Counted from the stretch's first letter, positions 53,604 through 62,923 are shown. The stretch is DNA of 64,000 nt from Actinoplanes sp. DH11 (GCF_020873875.1 NZ_JAHWGU010000012.1:186001-250000), one strand, 5' to 3'. Notes: a model not told the origin generated them from the letters alone. Program-made: numbers and translations.

Positions 53604-54539
53604 TCACCGCAACTTCGGGTCGAAGGCGTCGCGGATGGCGTCGCCCAACATGATGAAGGCCAGCACCGTCAGGCCGAGGAAGACCGCGGGCCAGACCAGC
53701 GGACCGGAGGCGACCCGGGCGAACCCGGTGCCCTCGGAGATCGCGATTCCCCAGCTGATCGCGTCGCCCTTGAGCCCGACGCCGAGGAAGGACAGGGTCG
53801 CCTCGACGCCGATGTTGACACCCAGCAGGATGGTCAGCACGACGATGAAGGACGCGATCGAGTTCGGCAGGATGTGCCGGAACATGAGCCGGCCGGGGCC
53901 GGCGCCGAGCATGCGGCCCGCGGCCACGTAGTCCTGGCTCTTCGACGCGATCACGGCGGACCGCATCACCCGGGCGCTGGACGTCCACGTCAACAGACCC
54001 AGGGTCAGGATCACTGCCAGCAGGCCGTTGTCGTTCGGGTCCGACGAGAGCCGGCGGGACAGCACGATGCCGGCGAGCAGGAACGGGATGGAGAGCATGA
54101 TGTCGATGATCCGGGAGAGGACCGCGTCCACCGCGCCACCGAAGTAACCCGACGACAGCCCGAAGATGATGCCGATGATGCCGGCCAGCGCCGTCGACGC
54201 GATACCCACGATGATCGAGTTGCGGGCACCGTAGATCGTCCGGGCGTAGACGTCACAGCCCTGGAAGTCGTATCCGAAGATGGCGCCGCCGCTCGGACCG
54301 GCGTGCTTGCGGTTGAGCGCGCATTCGTTCGGGTCGGCCGAGGTGAACAGGGACGGCCAGGCGGCCATCAGCAGCACCGCGGCGACCAGCACGACAGCGA
54401 ACCAGAAGATCTTGCTCTTGCGCAGGTCGTTCCAGGCGTCGCCGGCGAGGCTGCGGTTCTTGTCCGACTTGCCTCGGCGGGGCTGCGCCGACAACTTCTC
54501 CGGGGCCTCGGCAGCGGTCACCGAGTTCATGTCACTCAT
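53604..54539 (-). CDS. oppC: Peptide ABC transporter permease (OppC-type)
   Basis: Permease of 311 residues with a charged N-terminus, a first helix at about 45-65, a periplasmic-equivalent loop with two Cys, and five more helices. The EAA-like coupling loop reads DYVAAGRMLGAGPGRLMFRHILPN. The ATG overlaps oppB by 8 nt. Confidence 0.93.
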   Translation of the reverse strand: MSDMNSVTAAEAPEKLSAQPRRGKSDKNRSLAGDAWNDLRKSKIFWFAVVLVAAVLLMAAWPSLFTSADPNECALNRKHAGPSGGAIFGYDFQGCDVYARTIYGARNSIIVGIASTALAGIIGIIFGLSSGYFGGAVDAVLSRIIDIMLSIPFLLAGIVLSRRLSSDPNDNGLLAVILTLGLLTWTSSARVMRSAVIASKSQDYVAAGRMLGAGPGRLMFRHILPNSIASFIVVLTILLGVNIGVEATLSFLGVGLKGDAISWGIAISEGTGFARVASGPLVWPAVFLGLTVLAFIMLGDAIRDAFDPKLR

Positions 54540-55458
54540 AGCGGATCCTGGGGTCGAGAGCGGCGTACAGGAGGTCGACGAGCAGGTTCACGACCAGGAA
54601 GACGATCACCAGGACGCTCACGAAGCCGACCACCAGGGGGCCATCTTCAGTACGGATGGCGCGAACGAGGTTGAATCCGACGCCGGGGATGTTGAACACG
54701 CCCTCGGTCACGATAGCGCCGGCCATCAGCTGGCCGAGGTCGACACCGATCAGCGTGATCACCGGGATCAGCGAGTTGCGCAGGACATGCACGGAGACGA
54801 CCCGCCGGTAGGAGAGCCCCTTGGCGCGGGCCGTCCGGACGTAGTCGGAACGCAGGTTCTCGGCCACCGAGGTCCGGGTCACCCGCAGCTGGGTGGCGAG
54901 GACCGAGCTCGCCAGCACCAGGGCCGGCAGGAACAGCGCCCACAGGCTGGGGTCGGCACCGGAGGTCGGCGGGAACCAGCCGAGCTGGATACCGAAGACC
55001 AGCTGGGCCAGCGGGGCGATGACCACGATCGGCATCGCCAGGATGATCAGCGTGGCGACGAGCGTCACGTTGTCGAACACGCCACCCCGGCGGAGGGCCG
55101 AGAAGACGCCCGCGGAGATGGCGATGACAGCCGCGATCACCAGCGCCAGCAGCGCGAGTCGCGCGGTCGTCGGCCAGGCGTCGGCCAGCAGGTCGGCGAT
55201 CTTCCGCTGGGTGAGGGATTCACCGAAATCGCCGGTGAGCAGGCCTTTCATGTAATACCCGTACTGGGTGAAGAAGCCTTCATCCAGGTGGTATCGCTCC
55301 GTCAGCGCCAGACGCTGACTCTCAGTGATGGGTCGTTCGCCCGCCAAAGCCTGGAGGGGGTCGTCCTGGTTGGCGAACACCAGCGCGAAAACCACAAAGG
55401 TGGCCCCGAAGAATGTCAGGACCATCTGCAGTAAGCGCCGCACGATGTAGCGGAACAT
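54532..55458 (-). CDS. oppB: Peptide ABC transporter permease (OppB-type)
   Basis: Permease of 308 residues beginning MFRYIVRRLLQMVLTFFGAT, the usual OppB/DppB start, with six helices and the coupling loop DYVRTARAKGLSYRRVVSVHVLRNSL. First gene after the oppA-oppB hairpin. Confidence 0.94.
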   Translation of the reverse strand: MFRYIVRRLLQMVLTFFGATFVVFALVFANQDDPLQALAGERPITESQRLALTERYHLDEGFFTQYGYYMKGLLTGDFGESLTQRKIADLLADAWPTTARLALLALVIAAVIAISAGVFSALRRGGVFDNVTLVATLIILAMPIVVIAPLAQLVFGIQLGWFPPTSGADPSLWALFLPALVLASSVLATQLRVTRTSVAENLRSDYVRTARAKGLSYRRVVSVHVLRNSLIPVITLIGVDLGQLMAGAIVTEGVFNIPGVGFNLVRAIRTEDGPLVVGFVSVLVIVFLVVNLLVDLLYAALDPRIRYE

Positions 55459-55530
55459 TCGGAGTTGCCTCTTCCGCGGAAGAGCGCCGGCCTCGTGAGC
55501 TCGGCGACGAGGAGGGTGGGGTTAACGCAG

Positions 55531-55569
55531 TGGTGGCGTCACGGTTTCACATACTCCGTGACGCCACCA
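55531..55569 (-). terminator. Hairpin between oppA and oppB
   Basis: TGGTGGCGTCACGG (55531-55544) and CCGTGACGCCACCA (55556-55569), a perfect 14-bp stem with an 11-nt loop, 17 nt after the oppA stop. It probably lets more binding protein than membrane subunits be made. Confidence 0.75.
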
Positions 55570-55586
55570 CCGTTCGAGCGGTTGGA

Positions 55587-57224
55587 TCAGCTGGTTCGTT
55601 CGATCTCGTACAGGTTGACCTTCTGGAAGAGGTCGACCGAGACGTTCGTGACGTTCTCCGAGTAACCGAAGACGTTCTGAGCGTTACGCAGCGGGATGAC
55701 CGGCATCTCCTTGGCGAGGATATCCTCAGCCTGCTGCCACTTCGCGATGGCCTCCTCCGGAGTGGCGGCCGAGCGACCCTCCTCGACGAGCCTGTCGAAG
55801 TCGGCGTTGCTGTACCCGTAGTAGTTGGAGGAGCCCTCGGTGCTGTACAGCGGGCCGAGGTAGTTCTCCATCAGCGGGTAGTCCATGATCCAGCCGAGGC
55901 GGATGAGGCCGACCGGCTCCTTCTTCTCGACCTTGGTCAGCAGGTCGGCGAACTTCGGCTCACCGACACCGGTGCAGTTGACGCCCAGCGCAGCCTTGAT
56001 CTGGTTGCACGTCGCGTCGACCCACGCCTTGTGCGGGCCGTCGGCGTTGTAGGTGATCTTCAGCTCGGCCGGGCCCTTGGCCGCGGTGTAGAGCTCCTTG
56101 GCCTTGGCCGGGTCGTACTTGCAGTTGTCACCACAGGTGTTCTCACGGTAACCCGCGACCACCGGGGAGACGAACGAGGTCGCCGGCGTCTGCGAACCGA
56201 GGAAGACCTGGTCGGTGATCTCCTGGCGGTTGATCGCCATGGAGATGGCCTGACGCACCCGGACGTCCGAGAACTCCTTCTGGAACGTCGGGAAACCGAC
56301 GAACTGGAAGGTCGAGTTCGGGGACTTCTGGAACCGGTCGCCGAGGTCGGCGGAGGCCGACGCGAGGCTCTCGATCGGGATCTGGGTCTGCACGTCGAGG
56401 TTGCCCGCGACGAGGTCCGCGTACTGGGCGGAGTCTTCCTGGTAGATCTTCCAGGTGATGCCGTCGATCTTCGGCACCTGGCCCTTGAAGTCGGCGACCT
56501 TCTCGACCTGGATCTGGGCGTCGTGCTGCCACGTGCCCTTCATCTTGAAGGGGCCGTTACCGATGATCGCGTCCTCGAAGCCCTCGGCGAGCACGCCGTC
56601 GGCGGAGAAGGCGGCCTTCGGCAGCGGGTAGAAGACGGTGTAGCCGAGCACCGACTTGAAGCTGGCGAACGGCGCGGCCAGCTTGATCTCGATGGTGCTG
56701 TCGTCGACTGCCTTCAGACCGGTGAGCTTCTTGGCCTTGGGGTCGGGAGCCTTCTGCGGGCCCTCCTCGCCGTCCGGGTCCTTGCTCTGCAGGTCCGCGT
56801 AACCCGCGATGCTCGAGAAGAAGTAGGAGCCACCCTGGCCGTTCGGACCGTAGGCGCCGTAGTTCCACGCGTCGACGTAGTTCTGCGCGATGACGGGCTC
56901 ACCGTTGTGGAAGGTGAAGCCGGGCTTCAACTTCACGGTCCAGGTGGTGTTGGTCTTGTCAGGGGTGATCGACTCGGCCGCGACCTCGACCGGCTCGTTC
57001 TGCTCGTTGAAGTCCACGAGCGGGTAGAACAGCGACGCGAGGACCTCGGCACCGTTGGACTCCGTGGTGTTCGTCGGAATCAGGTGCTGCGGCTCGGCGA
57101 TACCGATCGACACAGTATTGGAAGTGGCGGTGGACTCCTCCGAGTCACCGCTACCGCAACCGGCGGCCAACAAGGCGATGGCGGTCGCGCCGACCGCCAT
57201 CTTCCATGGGCTTTTCCCAAGCAT
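55587..57224 (-). CDS. oppA: Peptide-binding lipoprotein (OppA-type, SBP family 5)
   Basis: Lipoprotein of 545 residues: signal with lipobox LLAAGC near residue 22, then the family-5 solute-binding fold (TNTTWTVKLKPGFTFHNGEPV, DVRVRQAISMAINRQEI and late LGWIMDYPLMENYLGPLYS). ATG at 57224 has GAAGGAGG 7 nt upstream; the longer in-frame start lies in the leader. It captures oligopeptides for OppBCDF. The 242-bp gap above it should hold the operon promoter, but I see only AT-rich patches such as TAATAT and TTGATAAC. Confidence 0.94.
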   Translation of the reverse strand: MLGKSPWKMAVGATAIALLAAGCGSGDSEESTATSNTVSIGIAEPQHLIPTNTTESNGAEVLASLFYPLVDFNEQNEPVEVAAESITPDKTNTTWTVKLKPGFTFHNGEPVIAQNYVDAWNYGAYGPNGQGGSYFFSSIAGYADLQSKDPDGEEGPQKAPDPKAKKLTGLKAVDDSTIEIKLAAPFASFKSVLGYTVFYPLPKAAFSADGVLAEGFEDAIIGNGPFKMKGTWQHDAQIQVEKVADFKGQVPKIDGITWKIYQEDSAQYADLVAGNLDVQTQIPIESLASASADLGDRFQKSPNSTFQFVGFPTFQKEFSDVRVRQAISMAINRQEITDQVFLGSQTPATSFVSPVVAGYRENTCGDNCKYDPAKAKELYTAAKGPAELKITYNADGPHKAWVDATCNQIKAALGVNCTGVGEPKFADLLTKVEKKEPVGLIRLGWIMDYPLMENYLGPLYSTEGSSNYYGYSNADFDRLVEEGRSAATPEEAIAKWQQAEDILAKEMPVIPLRNAQNVFGYSENVTNVSVDLFQKVNLYEIERTS

Positions 57225-57466
57225 GGGAGTGCCTCCTTCAGGGGCGCTCACGAGGGGTTGTGTGAGTAGCTGCCACTGTGACACAGGGGCACGGAAACCT
57301 TTGAGCGCCGTTATCAAGCCGATATTAGCCGTTTACGTCCGTACGCAGACCCAAAGATCGTTCTTTCGCCGGATTCGACCGCCCTGAGCTGGGCGTACGC
57401 CCGCGCGTGGCTACCCGGCTACCCAGGGGAGCCAAACGGCCATAGTTACCCGCCGGTCGGTGGATC

Positions 57467-58135
57467 TCAAACCAGACGCCGGTCCGCGGCCCATCGTGAC
57501 AACTCGTAGCGGTTGCTCATCTGCAGCTTACGAAGAACATTGGAGACGTGGGTCTCGACCGTCTTGATCGAGATGAACAGCTCCTTGGCGATCTCCTTGT
57601 AGGCGTACCCCCGGGCCAGCAGGCGCAGCACCTCGCGCTCGCGGTTGGTGAGCTGGTCCAGCTCTGGATCGGCGACCGGCACGTCCGGACGGGAGGCGAA
57701 GGCGTCCAGCACGAAACCGGCCAGCCGGGGGCTGAACACGGCGTCACCGTCGGCGACCCGGCGGATCGCGGCGGCCAGCTCGTCCGGCGAGATGGTCTTG
57801 GTCACGTAACCGCGGGCACCGGCCCGGATCAGGCCGATCACGTCCTCCGCGGCGTCCGACACCGACAACGCCAGGAATTTGACCTGCGGATGGGTACGCC
57901 GGACCGACTCCAGCACCGCGCGGCCACCACCGTCCGGCATGTGCACGTCGAGCAGCACCACATCGGGCCGGACGGTCCCGATCCGGCTGATCGCCTCGGC
58001 CACCGTGCTCGCCTCGCCGACCACCTCCACGTGCGCACCCAGCTCGGCGCGCACGCCGGCACGGAACATCGCGTGGTCGTCGACCAGGAAGACGGTCAGC
58101 CGGCGCGGTTGCGCCTCTGCCACGGACTCGGTCAT
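57467..58135 (-). CDS. NarL/LuxR-family response regulator
   Basis: A 222-residue regulator. Receiver domain: VFLVDDHAMFRAGVRAEL, phosphoacceptor D63 in VVLLDVHMPDGG, then T/K positions in SVSD and VTKTIS. LuxR-type HTH: LTNREREVLRLLARGYAYKEIAKELFISIKTVETHVSN. The ATG overlaps the kinase stop (ATGA), so it is the cognate partner. Confidence 0.94.
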   Translation of the reverse strand: MTESVAEAQPRRLTVFLVDDHAMFRAGVRAELGAHVEVVGEASTVAEAISRIGTVRPDVVLLDVHMPDGGGRAVLESVRRTHPQVKFLALSVSDAAEDVIGLIRAGARGYVTKTISPDELAAAIRRVADGDAVFSPRLAGFVLDAFASRPDVPVADPELDQLTNREREVLRLLARGYAYKEIAKELFISIKTVETHVSNVLRKLQMSNRYELSRWAADRRLV

Positions 58136-59427
58136 CGTGCCTGCTCCTTACCGGCGGTCACGCTCTCCCGGGAGACGGGAAGCATGAGCCGCACCTCCGT
58201 ACCGTCGCCGGGCGCGCTGCGGATCTCCGCACGCCCGCCGTGGCGCTGCATGCGCCCGATGATCGATCCTCGGACGCCGTGGCGGGTCTCCGCCACGCCG
58301 TCGATCTCGAAGCCCGCGCCGCGGTCCCGGATGAAGACGCTCAGCTCGTCCGCCTCGACCTCGGCGTAGAGCGAGACGGTCTGCACACCCGCGTGCCGGG
58401 CCGCGTTGACGAGCGCCTCCCGGGCCGCCGCGACGAGCGCCGCAACCCGGTCGTCGCACTGGGTGTCGCCGACCACGACGGTCTCCACCGTGATCGCGTA
58501 GGTGTCCTCCACCTCGGCCGCGGCCTGCTCCAGGGCCGCCGCGAACCGCTCGGTGGGTGAGCCGGTCGGGCGGTAGAGCCAGTTGCGGAGGCTGCGCTCC
58601 TGCCCGCGGGCGAGGCGCTGCACCTCTTTGATGTCGGCCGAGTTGCGCTGGATCAGCGCGAGCGTGTGCAGCACCTGATCGTGGATCATCGCGGCCAGCT
58701 CGGCGCGCTCCTGCTCCCGGATCCGGCCCTCGCGCTCGGCGCGCAGCTGGCCGAACGTGCGCCAGACCAGCGGCGCCACCACGACGCCCACGCCGGCCAG
58801 GCCCACGAAGGCGAAGATCAGCCCGTTGAAGACCGCGGCGATCGAGTTGCCCGGCGCGTAGACCGCGACCACGCCGATGATGCCGACCGCCACCAGGATG
58901 CCGCCACCGATGAATCGGAGCAGGAAGGTGCGGCGATCATTCTCGGACACGATGGCGGCGAGCCACGGGGTCGAGGCGATGTTGTAGTCGGCGCTCTGCT
59001 CCCGGCGGCTGGGATCGGACTGGTGCCAGATCACCCCGGCGCCGACCGCGATCACGGCGATCATCCAACCGGCCGTGGTGGTGACCTGGTCGTCGAAGAC
59101 CAGAGCCTGGAGCAGGACCACACCGAGACCGATGGCGGCGAACGGTGCCAGCGCGGACAGGTCACGGGAGGCGGGCTCCTCGTCGCCGGTCGCCTCCTGC
59201 GGCAGCACCGCCCAGTAGGCGGCATAGAGAAGGAGTCCCAGGGCGTTGAAGCCCAGCAGGACCACGAGCGCGATCCGCACCGCGAGGACCGGCACGCCGA
59301 GATGGCGTGCCAGGCCGGCGGCGACGCCCGCAACGATGCGGTGGTCGCGCGGCCGGTACAACCGGCGCGGCTGAGGTACGGCGGTGGTGGCGATCGGCTC
59401 TCTCCCCTCGTGCCCTTCGATCGTCAC
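58132..59427 (-). CDS. PspC-domain sensor histidine kinase
   Basis: Membrane kinase of 431 residues. The N-terminal PspC domain (RLYRPRDHRIVAGVAAGLARHLGV, residues 22-45) includes the first helix; about four or five further helices follow. The HisKA_3 phosphoacceptor is H249 in AAMIHDQVLHTLALIQ; HATPase shows EALVNAARHAGV and RDRGAGFEIDGV. GTG start at 59427. The PspC domain links it to envelope-stress sensing. Divergent from another PspC-domain gene 118 bp away. Confidence 0.92.
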   Translation of the reverse strand: MTIEGHEGREPIATTAVPQPRRLYRPRDHRIVAGVAAGLARHLGVPVLAVRIALVVLLGFNALGLLLYAAYWAVLPQEATGDEEPASRDLSALAPFAAIGLGVVLLQALVFDDQVTTTAGWMIAVIAVGAGVIWHQSDPSRREQSADYNIASTPWLAAIVSENDRRTFLLRFIGGGILVAVGIIGVVAVYAPGNSIAAVFNGLIFAFVGLAGVGVVVAPLVWRTFGQLRAEREGRIREQERAELAAMIHDQVLHTLALIQRNSADIKEVQRLARGQERSLRNWLYRPTGSPTERFAAALEQAAAEVEDTYAITVETVVVGDTQCDDRVAALVAAAREALVNAARHAGVQTVSLYAEVEADELSVFIRDRGAGFEIDGVAETRHGVRGSIIGRMQRHGGRAEIRSAPGDGTEVRLMLPVSRESVTAGKEQAR

Positions 59428-59545
59428 ACGCCACAGCCTTCCGGGCCACGGGTTACCACCCGGGGAAACCGGCTCCCGGATCTCAGGGTGGCCTCAGGGT
59501 CGCCTCCGGAAGCGGGTCGGGTGGCCGGGCGCGCAGGATCGAAGC

Positions 59546-61141
59546 ATGAACGACGAAGCTGCCGAACCCCGCGGACCTTCCACGCCGGGTGCCGGTCCAC
59601 AGGGCGCCACGGCACCTTCCGCCGACCCCGGTCCGGCCGCCGCGCCCGGCCCGGCCACCGGCACCACTCCCCCGCCGCCTCCGCCTCCGCCGCCGCCGTA
59701 CGGTGCGAATGTCCCGCCCTGGCTCTCCTCGGCCGGCGCCGCCTTCGCCCGCCAGCAGCTGGTGCGCCCGCGCAACGGCCGCTACATCGCCGGCGTCTGC
59801 GGCGCCCTGGCCCGCGCCACCAACACCGACCCCGTCCTGTGGCGGGTCCTGCTCGGCGTGCTCGGCATCCTCGGCGGCACCGGCGTCCTGCTCTATCTGA
59901 TCGGCTGGCTGATCATCCCGTCCGAGGGCGACACCGCCTCACCTGTCGAGTCGCTGCTCGGCAAGGGCCGCTCCGGGATGGCACCGCTTTCCGTGGTCCT
60001 GCTCGGCAGCGCCGCGCTGCTGACGTTCGCGTTCATCGTCAACTCCGGCGCCCGGGCCAGCATGCTCGCCGCCGCGGTGGTGCTCGGCGCCTTCCTGTTG
60101 ATCAAGCGGGGCGGGGTCGACCCGTCCGGCACGGCTGCCGCGCCGCCGCCCGCACCGGGTGCCGCCGCACCACCTCCGCCGTTCGCGCCGCCCGCACCGG
60201 CCGACGACCCGACGCTGGCGTTCGGCGCGCCGCCCACGCCGTCCCCGGCGACGCCACAGGCCACACCGGTCCCCGGCACCGGCCCCGGCACACCTCTCGC
60301 CACCGACCCGGTCACGGCGGCCGGCATCCCGGTGACGCCGGCCGGCGACGAGGCTCCGGCCGCGGACCCGGTGTCCGGCCCGCCCACCCCGCCGCGCTAC
60401 GAACCGCCGCTGTTCACCTTCGGCCCGCCCCCGGCCGAGGGGGTCCGCCCGCCGTTCGCCCCGCACGGGCCGTACGCGACATCCACGGCACCGCCGGTCC
60501 CACCGGCCCCGCCGAAGGCGCCGAAGGCGCCCAAACCCCCGCGGGAACGCTCGGTGCTCGGCCGGTTGACCTTCTTCGCCGTCGTCGTGGTGATGGGTCT
60601 GCTCGCCGTGCTCGACATGGCCGGCGTGCACGTCGTCGTCTCGGCGTACTTCGCGGCGGCCCTGGCGACCATCGCCCTCGGCCTGATCGTCGGCACCTGG
60701 TTCGGCCGGGCCCGCGGTCTCATCGCGCTGGCCCTGCTCGCCACCATGGGCCTGTTCGTCTCCACCGGCACCGAGCGCTGGGGCGGCGAGTTCCGGAACA
60801 GTGTCTACAAACCGGCTGACGTGACCGAGGTGGCCGACCGGTACGACTTCACGTTCGGCAACGTCACGCTGGACCTGCGCGAGGTCGACTTCGCCGGCGC
60901 CGACCAGGCCACCGCCGTGAACATGAAGGCCGGGCAGCTGCGGGTGCTGCTGCCGCCGACGGTGGACGCCACCGTCGACGTCTCCGGCGGCGGGATCCGC
61001 GCCGTGCTGTTCGAGAAGGAGAGCTCCGGCTCCGACTCCGCACGCCAGACCGTCACCGACCTGGGCACCGACGGCGTGGGCGGCGGCTCACTCCGCCTGG
61101 ACCTGCGCCTGGACACCGGCAACCTGGAGGTCGCCCGATGA
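59546..61141 (+). CDS. PspC-domain membrane protein
   Basis: A 531-residue protein: Pro/Ala-rich cytoplasmic N-terminus with a run of ten prolines, a PspC domain (LVRPRNGRYIAGVCGALARAT near 73-93), several helices, a Pro-rich linker (about 195-330), more helices (about 340-410), and a C-terminal LiaF/DUF2154-like beta domain (FGNVTLDLREVDF, LRVLLPPTVDATVDVSGGG). The ATG at 59546 is preferred because upstream in-frame sequence lies in the divergent promoter region. It is the likely partner or target of the divergent two-component system. Confidence 0.85.
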   Translation: MNDEAAEPRGPSTPGAGPQGATAPSADPGPAAAPGPATGTTPPPPPPPPPPYGANVPPWLSSAGAAFARQQLVRPRNGRYIAGVCGALARATNTDPVLWRVLLGVLGILGGTGVLLYLIGWLIIPSEGDTASPVESLLGKGRSGMAPLSVVLLGSAALLTFAFIVNSGARASMLAAAVVLGAFLLIKRGGVDPSGTAAAPPPAPGAAAPPPPFAPPAPADDPTLAFGAPPTPSPATPQATPVPGTGPGTPLATDPVTAAGIPVTPAGDEAPAADPVSGPPTPPRYEPPLFTFGPPPAEGVRPPFAPHGPYATSTAPPVPPAPPKAPKAPKPPRERSVLGRLTFFAVVVVMGLLAVLDMAGVHVVVSAYFAAALATIALGLIVGTWFGRARGLIALALLATMGLFVSTGTERWGGEFRNSVYKPADVTEVADRYDFTFGNVTLDLREVDFAGADQATAVNMKAGQLRVLLPPTVDATVDVSGGGIRAVLFEKESSGSDSARQTVTDLGTDGVGGGSLRLDLRLDTGNLEVAR

Positions 61142-61485
61142 AACCGCACCGCATGGACGGCGTCTCCCTGACCTTCGGCCTGATCTTCCTGGGCGTCGCC
61201 TTCTGGTGGGCGATCTCCCGGGTGATCACGGTCCACCTGCCCGCCGTCGGCTGGATCGTCGCCGCCGCACTCATCGTCTTCGGAGTGATCGGCCTGCTCG
61301 GCGCGATCCGGTCCGGCCGCCGGGACGAGCCCGCGCCGGTCGTCGCCGAGGCTCGCATCGAGACCCCCGGCGACCTGCCCCCGGAGATGCACGCCTCGAT
61401 CGTGCAGGAACTGCTCGACGACCCGGCCCACCGGTTCGCCGACGAGCACCCGAAGAGCAGTGACGATCGGCCCCGGCAGGGCTGA
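61138..61485 (+). CDS. Small two-helix membrane protein
   Basis: A 115-residue protein with two transmembrane helices (about 11-31 and 36-57) and an acidic cytoplasmic tail. The ATG overlaps the PspC-protein stop (ATGA), so it belongs to that unit. No family recognised. Confidence 0.75.
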   Translation: MKPHRMDGVSLTFGLIFLGVAFWWAISRVITVHLPAVGWIVAAALIVFGVIGLLGAIRSGRRDEPAPVVAEARIETPGDLPPEMHASIVQELLDDPAHRFADEHPKSSDDRPRQG

Positions 61486-61548
61486 TCGGTGTGCCAGATG
61501 CCCCGCCCACCGGGAAACGACCGGCGGGCGGGGCAATATGCTCGCGGA

Positions 61549-62793
61549 ATGACCCCGTATCCCGCCGTGTCCACCACGCCCGTAACCGGCGTGGGTGCCC
61601 GGGCCGCCCGAACCCTGACCGCCGAGTTCGCCCGGCAGAACGCGGCCACGTCCGCCCTGCTCATCGGCGCCGACCACGCCTCCGCGGTGGTTGCCGCCGC
61701 CGTCGAGGCCCTGCTGCCCGGCGACACCCTCACCCTCGTCCCCGGTGAGCACAGCAGCGCCGACGTGCTGCGCGGCCACATCACCGGCCTGGGCAGCTGG
61801 GTCGCCGATCGGGTGCGGATCGTCGAGACGCTCGACGAGGCCCAGCCCGCCGACGTGGTGATCGCCGCCGAGCCGCTCACCGGCACCGCCGAGGAGACCC
61901 GGGCCCTGCTCGACCGGCTCGGCAAGTACCTCGCCGACGGTGGCGTGCTCTCCGTCGCCACCCCGGCCGCGCCGGGCCGGACCGGGGGCGCCGCCGCGGA
62001 GCTGTTCCGCCAGGGCGCGCTCTTCGGTGTCGGCTCCGACCTGGTGGTCCGCAACCAGCCGCCGCTGCGGGTGCACAAGTTCCGGTTCTCGCCGGCCGCC
62101 GTGACCGCCGCGGCCACCCTCGCCCCCGCCTACCGCACGTCCAGCGTGCCGGTCACCCGCACCATGCACATCGACTCCAACGGTGTCGCCGCCGCCGGCA
62201 TCGCGCTCGGCCTGGCCGCGCTCGCCCGCCGGACCCGCCCGAAGTCCAAGCTGTGGCTGCTGCCGGCGCTGGCCGCCGCGCCGGTCGCCGCGTTCTTCCG
62301 GGACCCGGAGCGCGACGTGCCGGCAGACCCGTCCGCCGTGGTGGCCTCCGCCGACGGCAAGGTGCTCTCCGTCGAGCGGATGCACGACGAGCGCTTCGGC
62401 CCCGGGGAGTTCCTGCGCATCGCGGTTTTCCTGTCCGTGTTCGACGTGCACGTGAACCGGTCGCCGGTCGCCGGCCGGGTCGCCGACTACTTCGTCGAGG
62501 AGGGTGGTTACGCGAACGCGATGACCGCCGCCGCCGAGCACAACGTGGCCGCCTACACGGTGCTCGACACCGAGCACGGCACGGTCGCGGTGGCGCAGCG
62601 GACCGGCCTGATCGCCCGCCGCATCGTGCAGCGCGCGCCGGTCGGCACGCTGCTGGCGAAGGGCGAGCGGTACGGGCTGATCCGCTTCGGCTCCCGCACC
62701 GACGTCTACCTGCCGGCCGACAAGGCCGAGGCCCTGGTGAGCGTCAACGAGCGCGTCGTCGGCGGCGCCACGGTGATCGCCCGCTGGAAGTGA
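61549..62793 (+). CDS. psd: Phosphatidylserine decarboxylase with N-terminal methyltransferase-like domain
   Basis: A 414-residue protein. The C-terminal part (from about 235) is a PSD: AAFFRDPERDVPADPSAVV, ADGKVLSVE, FLSVFDVHVNRSPVAG, and the self-cleavage site G381-S382 in RFGSRTDVYLP that makes the pyruvoyl cofactor. The N-terminal 200 residues look like a class I methyltransferase fold (ATSALLIGADHASAVVAAAV, DVVIAAEPLTG, GVLSVATPAAP) with no clear SAM motif. It makes phosphatidylethanolamine. A CAATAT at 61534-61539, 9 nt before the ATG, could be a -10, giving a nearly leaderless mRNA. Confidence 0.9.
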   Translation: MTPYPAVSTTPVTGVGARAARTLTAEFARQNAATSALLIGADHASAVVAAAVEALLPGDTLTLVPGEHSSADVLRGHITGLGSWVADRVRIVETLDEAQPADVVIAAEPLTGTAEETRALLDRLGKYLADGGVLSVATPAAPGRTGGAAAELFRQGALFGVGSDLVVRNQPPLRVHKFRFSPAAVTAAATLAPAYRTSSVPVTRTMHIDSNGVAAAGIALGLAALARRTRPKSKLWLLPALAAAPVAAFFRDPERDVPADPSAVVASADGKVLSVERMHDERFGPGEFLRIAVFLSVFDVHVNRSPVAGRVADYFVEEGGYANAMTAAAEHNVAAYTVLDTEHGTVAVAQRTGLIARRIVQRAPVGTLLAKGERYGLIRFGSRTDVYLPADKAEALVSVNERVVGGATVIARWK

Positions 62794-62811
62794 CGCGGAT
62801 CCCGGCATGAG

Positions 62812-62847
62812 AAATGGCCGCCTCCCGGCGACGGGAAGCGGCCATTT
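62812..62847. terminator. Bidirectional terminator between psd and pssA
   Basis: AAATGGCCGC-C-TCCCG, loop GCGA, CGGGA-A-GCGGCCATTT: a 15-bp stem with one mismatch, with A-rich and T-rich flanks on each strand, between the convergent genes. Confidence 0.88.
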
Positions 62848-62854
62848 TCTTCAG

Positions 62855-62923
62855 CCGGGTGTCAGACGCGCTGGCGGGTGCGCACCACTGCGACCGGGTG
62901 TCAGACGCGCTGGCGGGTGCGCA
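62855..62923. repeat. 39-bp-period duplication spanning the pssA stop codon
   Basis: A 30-bp identical block starting CCGGGTGTCAGACGCG occurs at 62855-62884 and 62894-62923. The second copy contains the last codons and stop of pssA; the first lies just downstream of the stop. It is a recent tandem duplication of the gene end. Confidence 0.85.
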
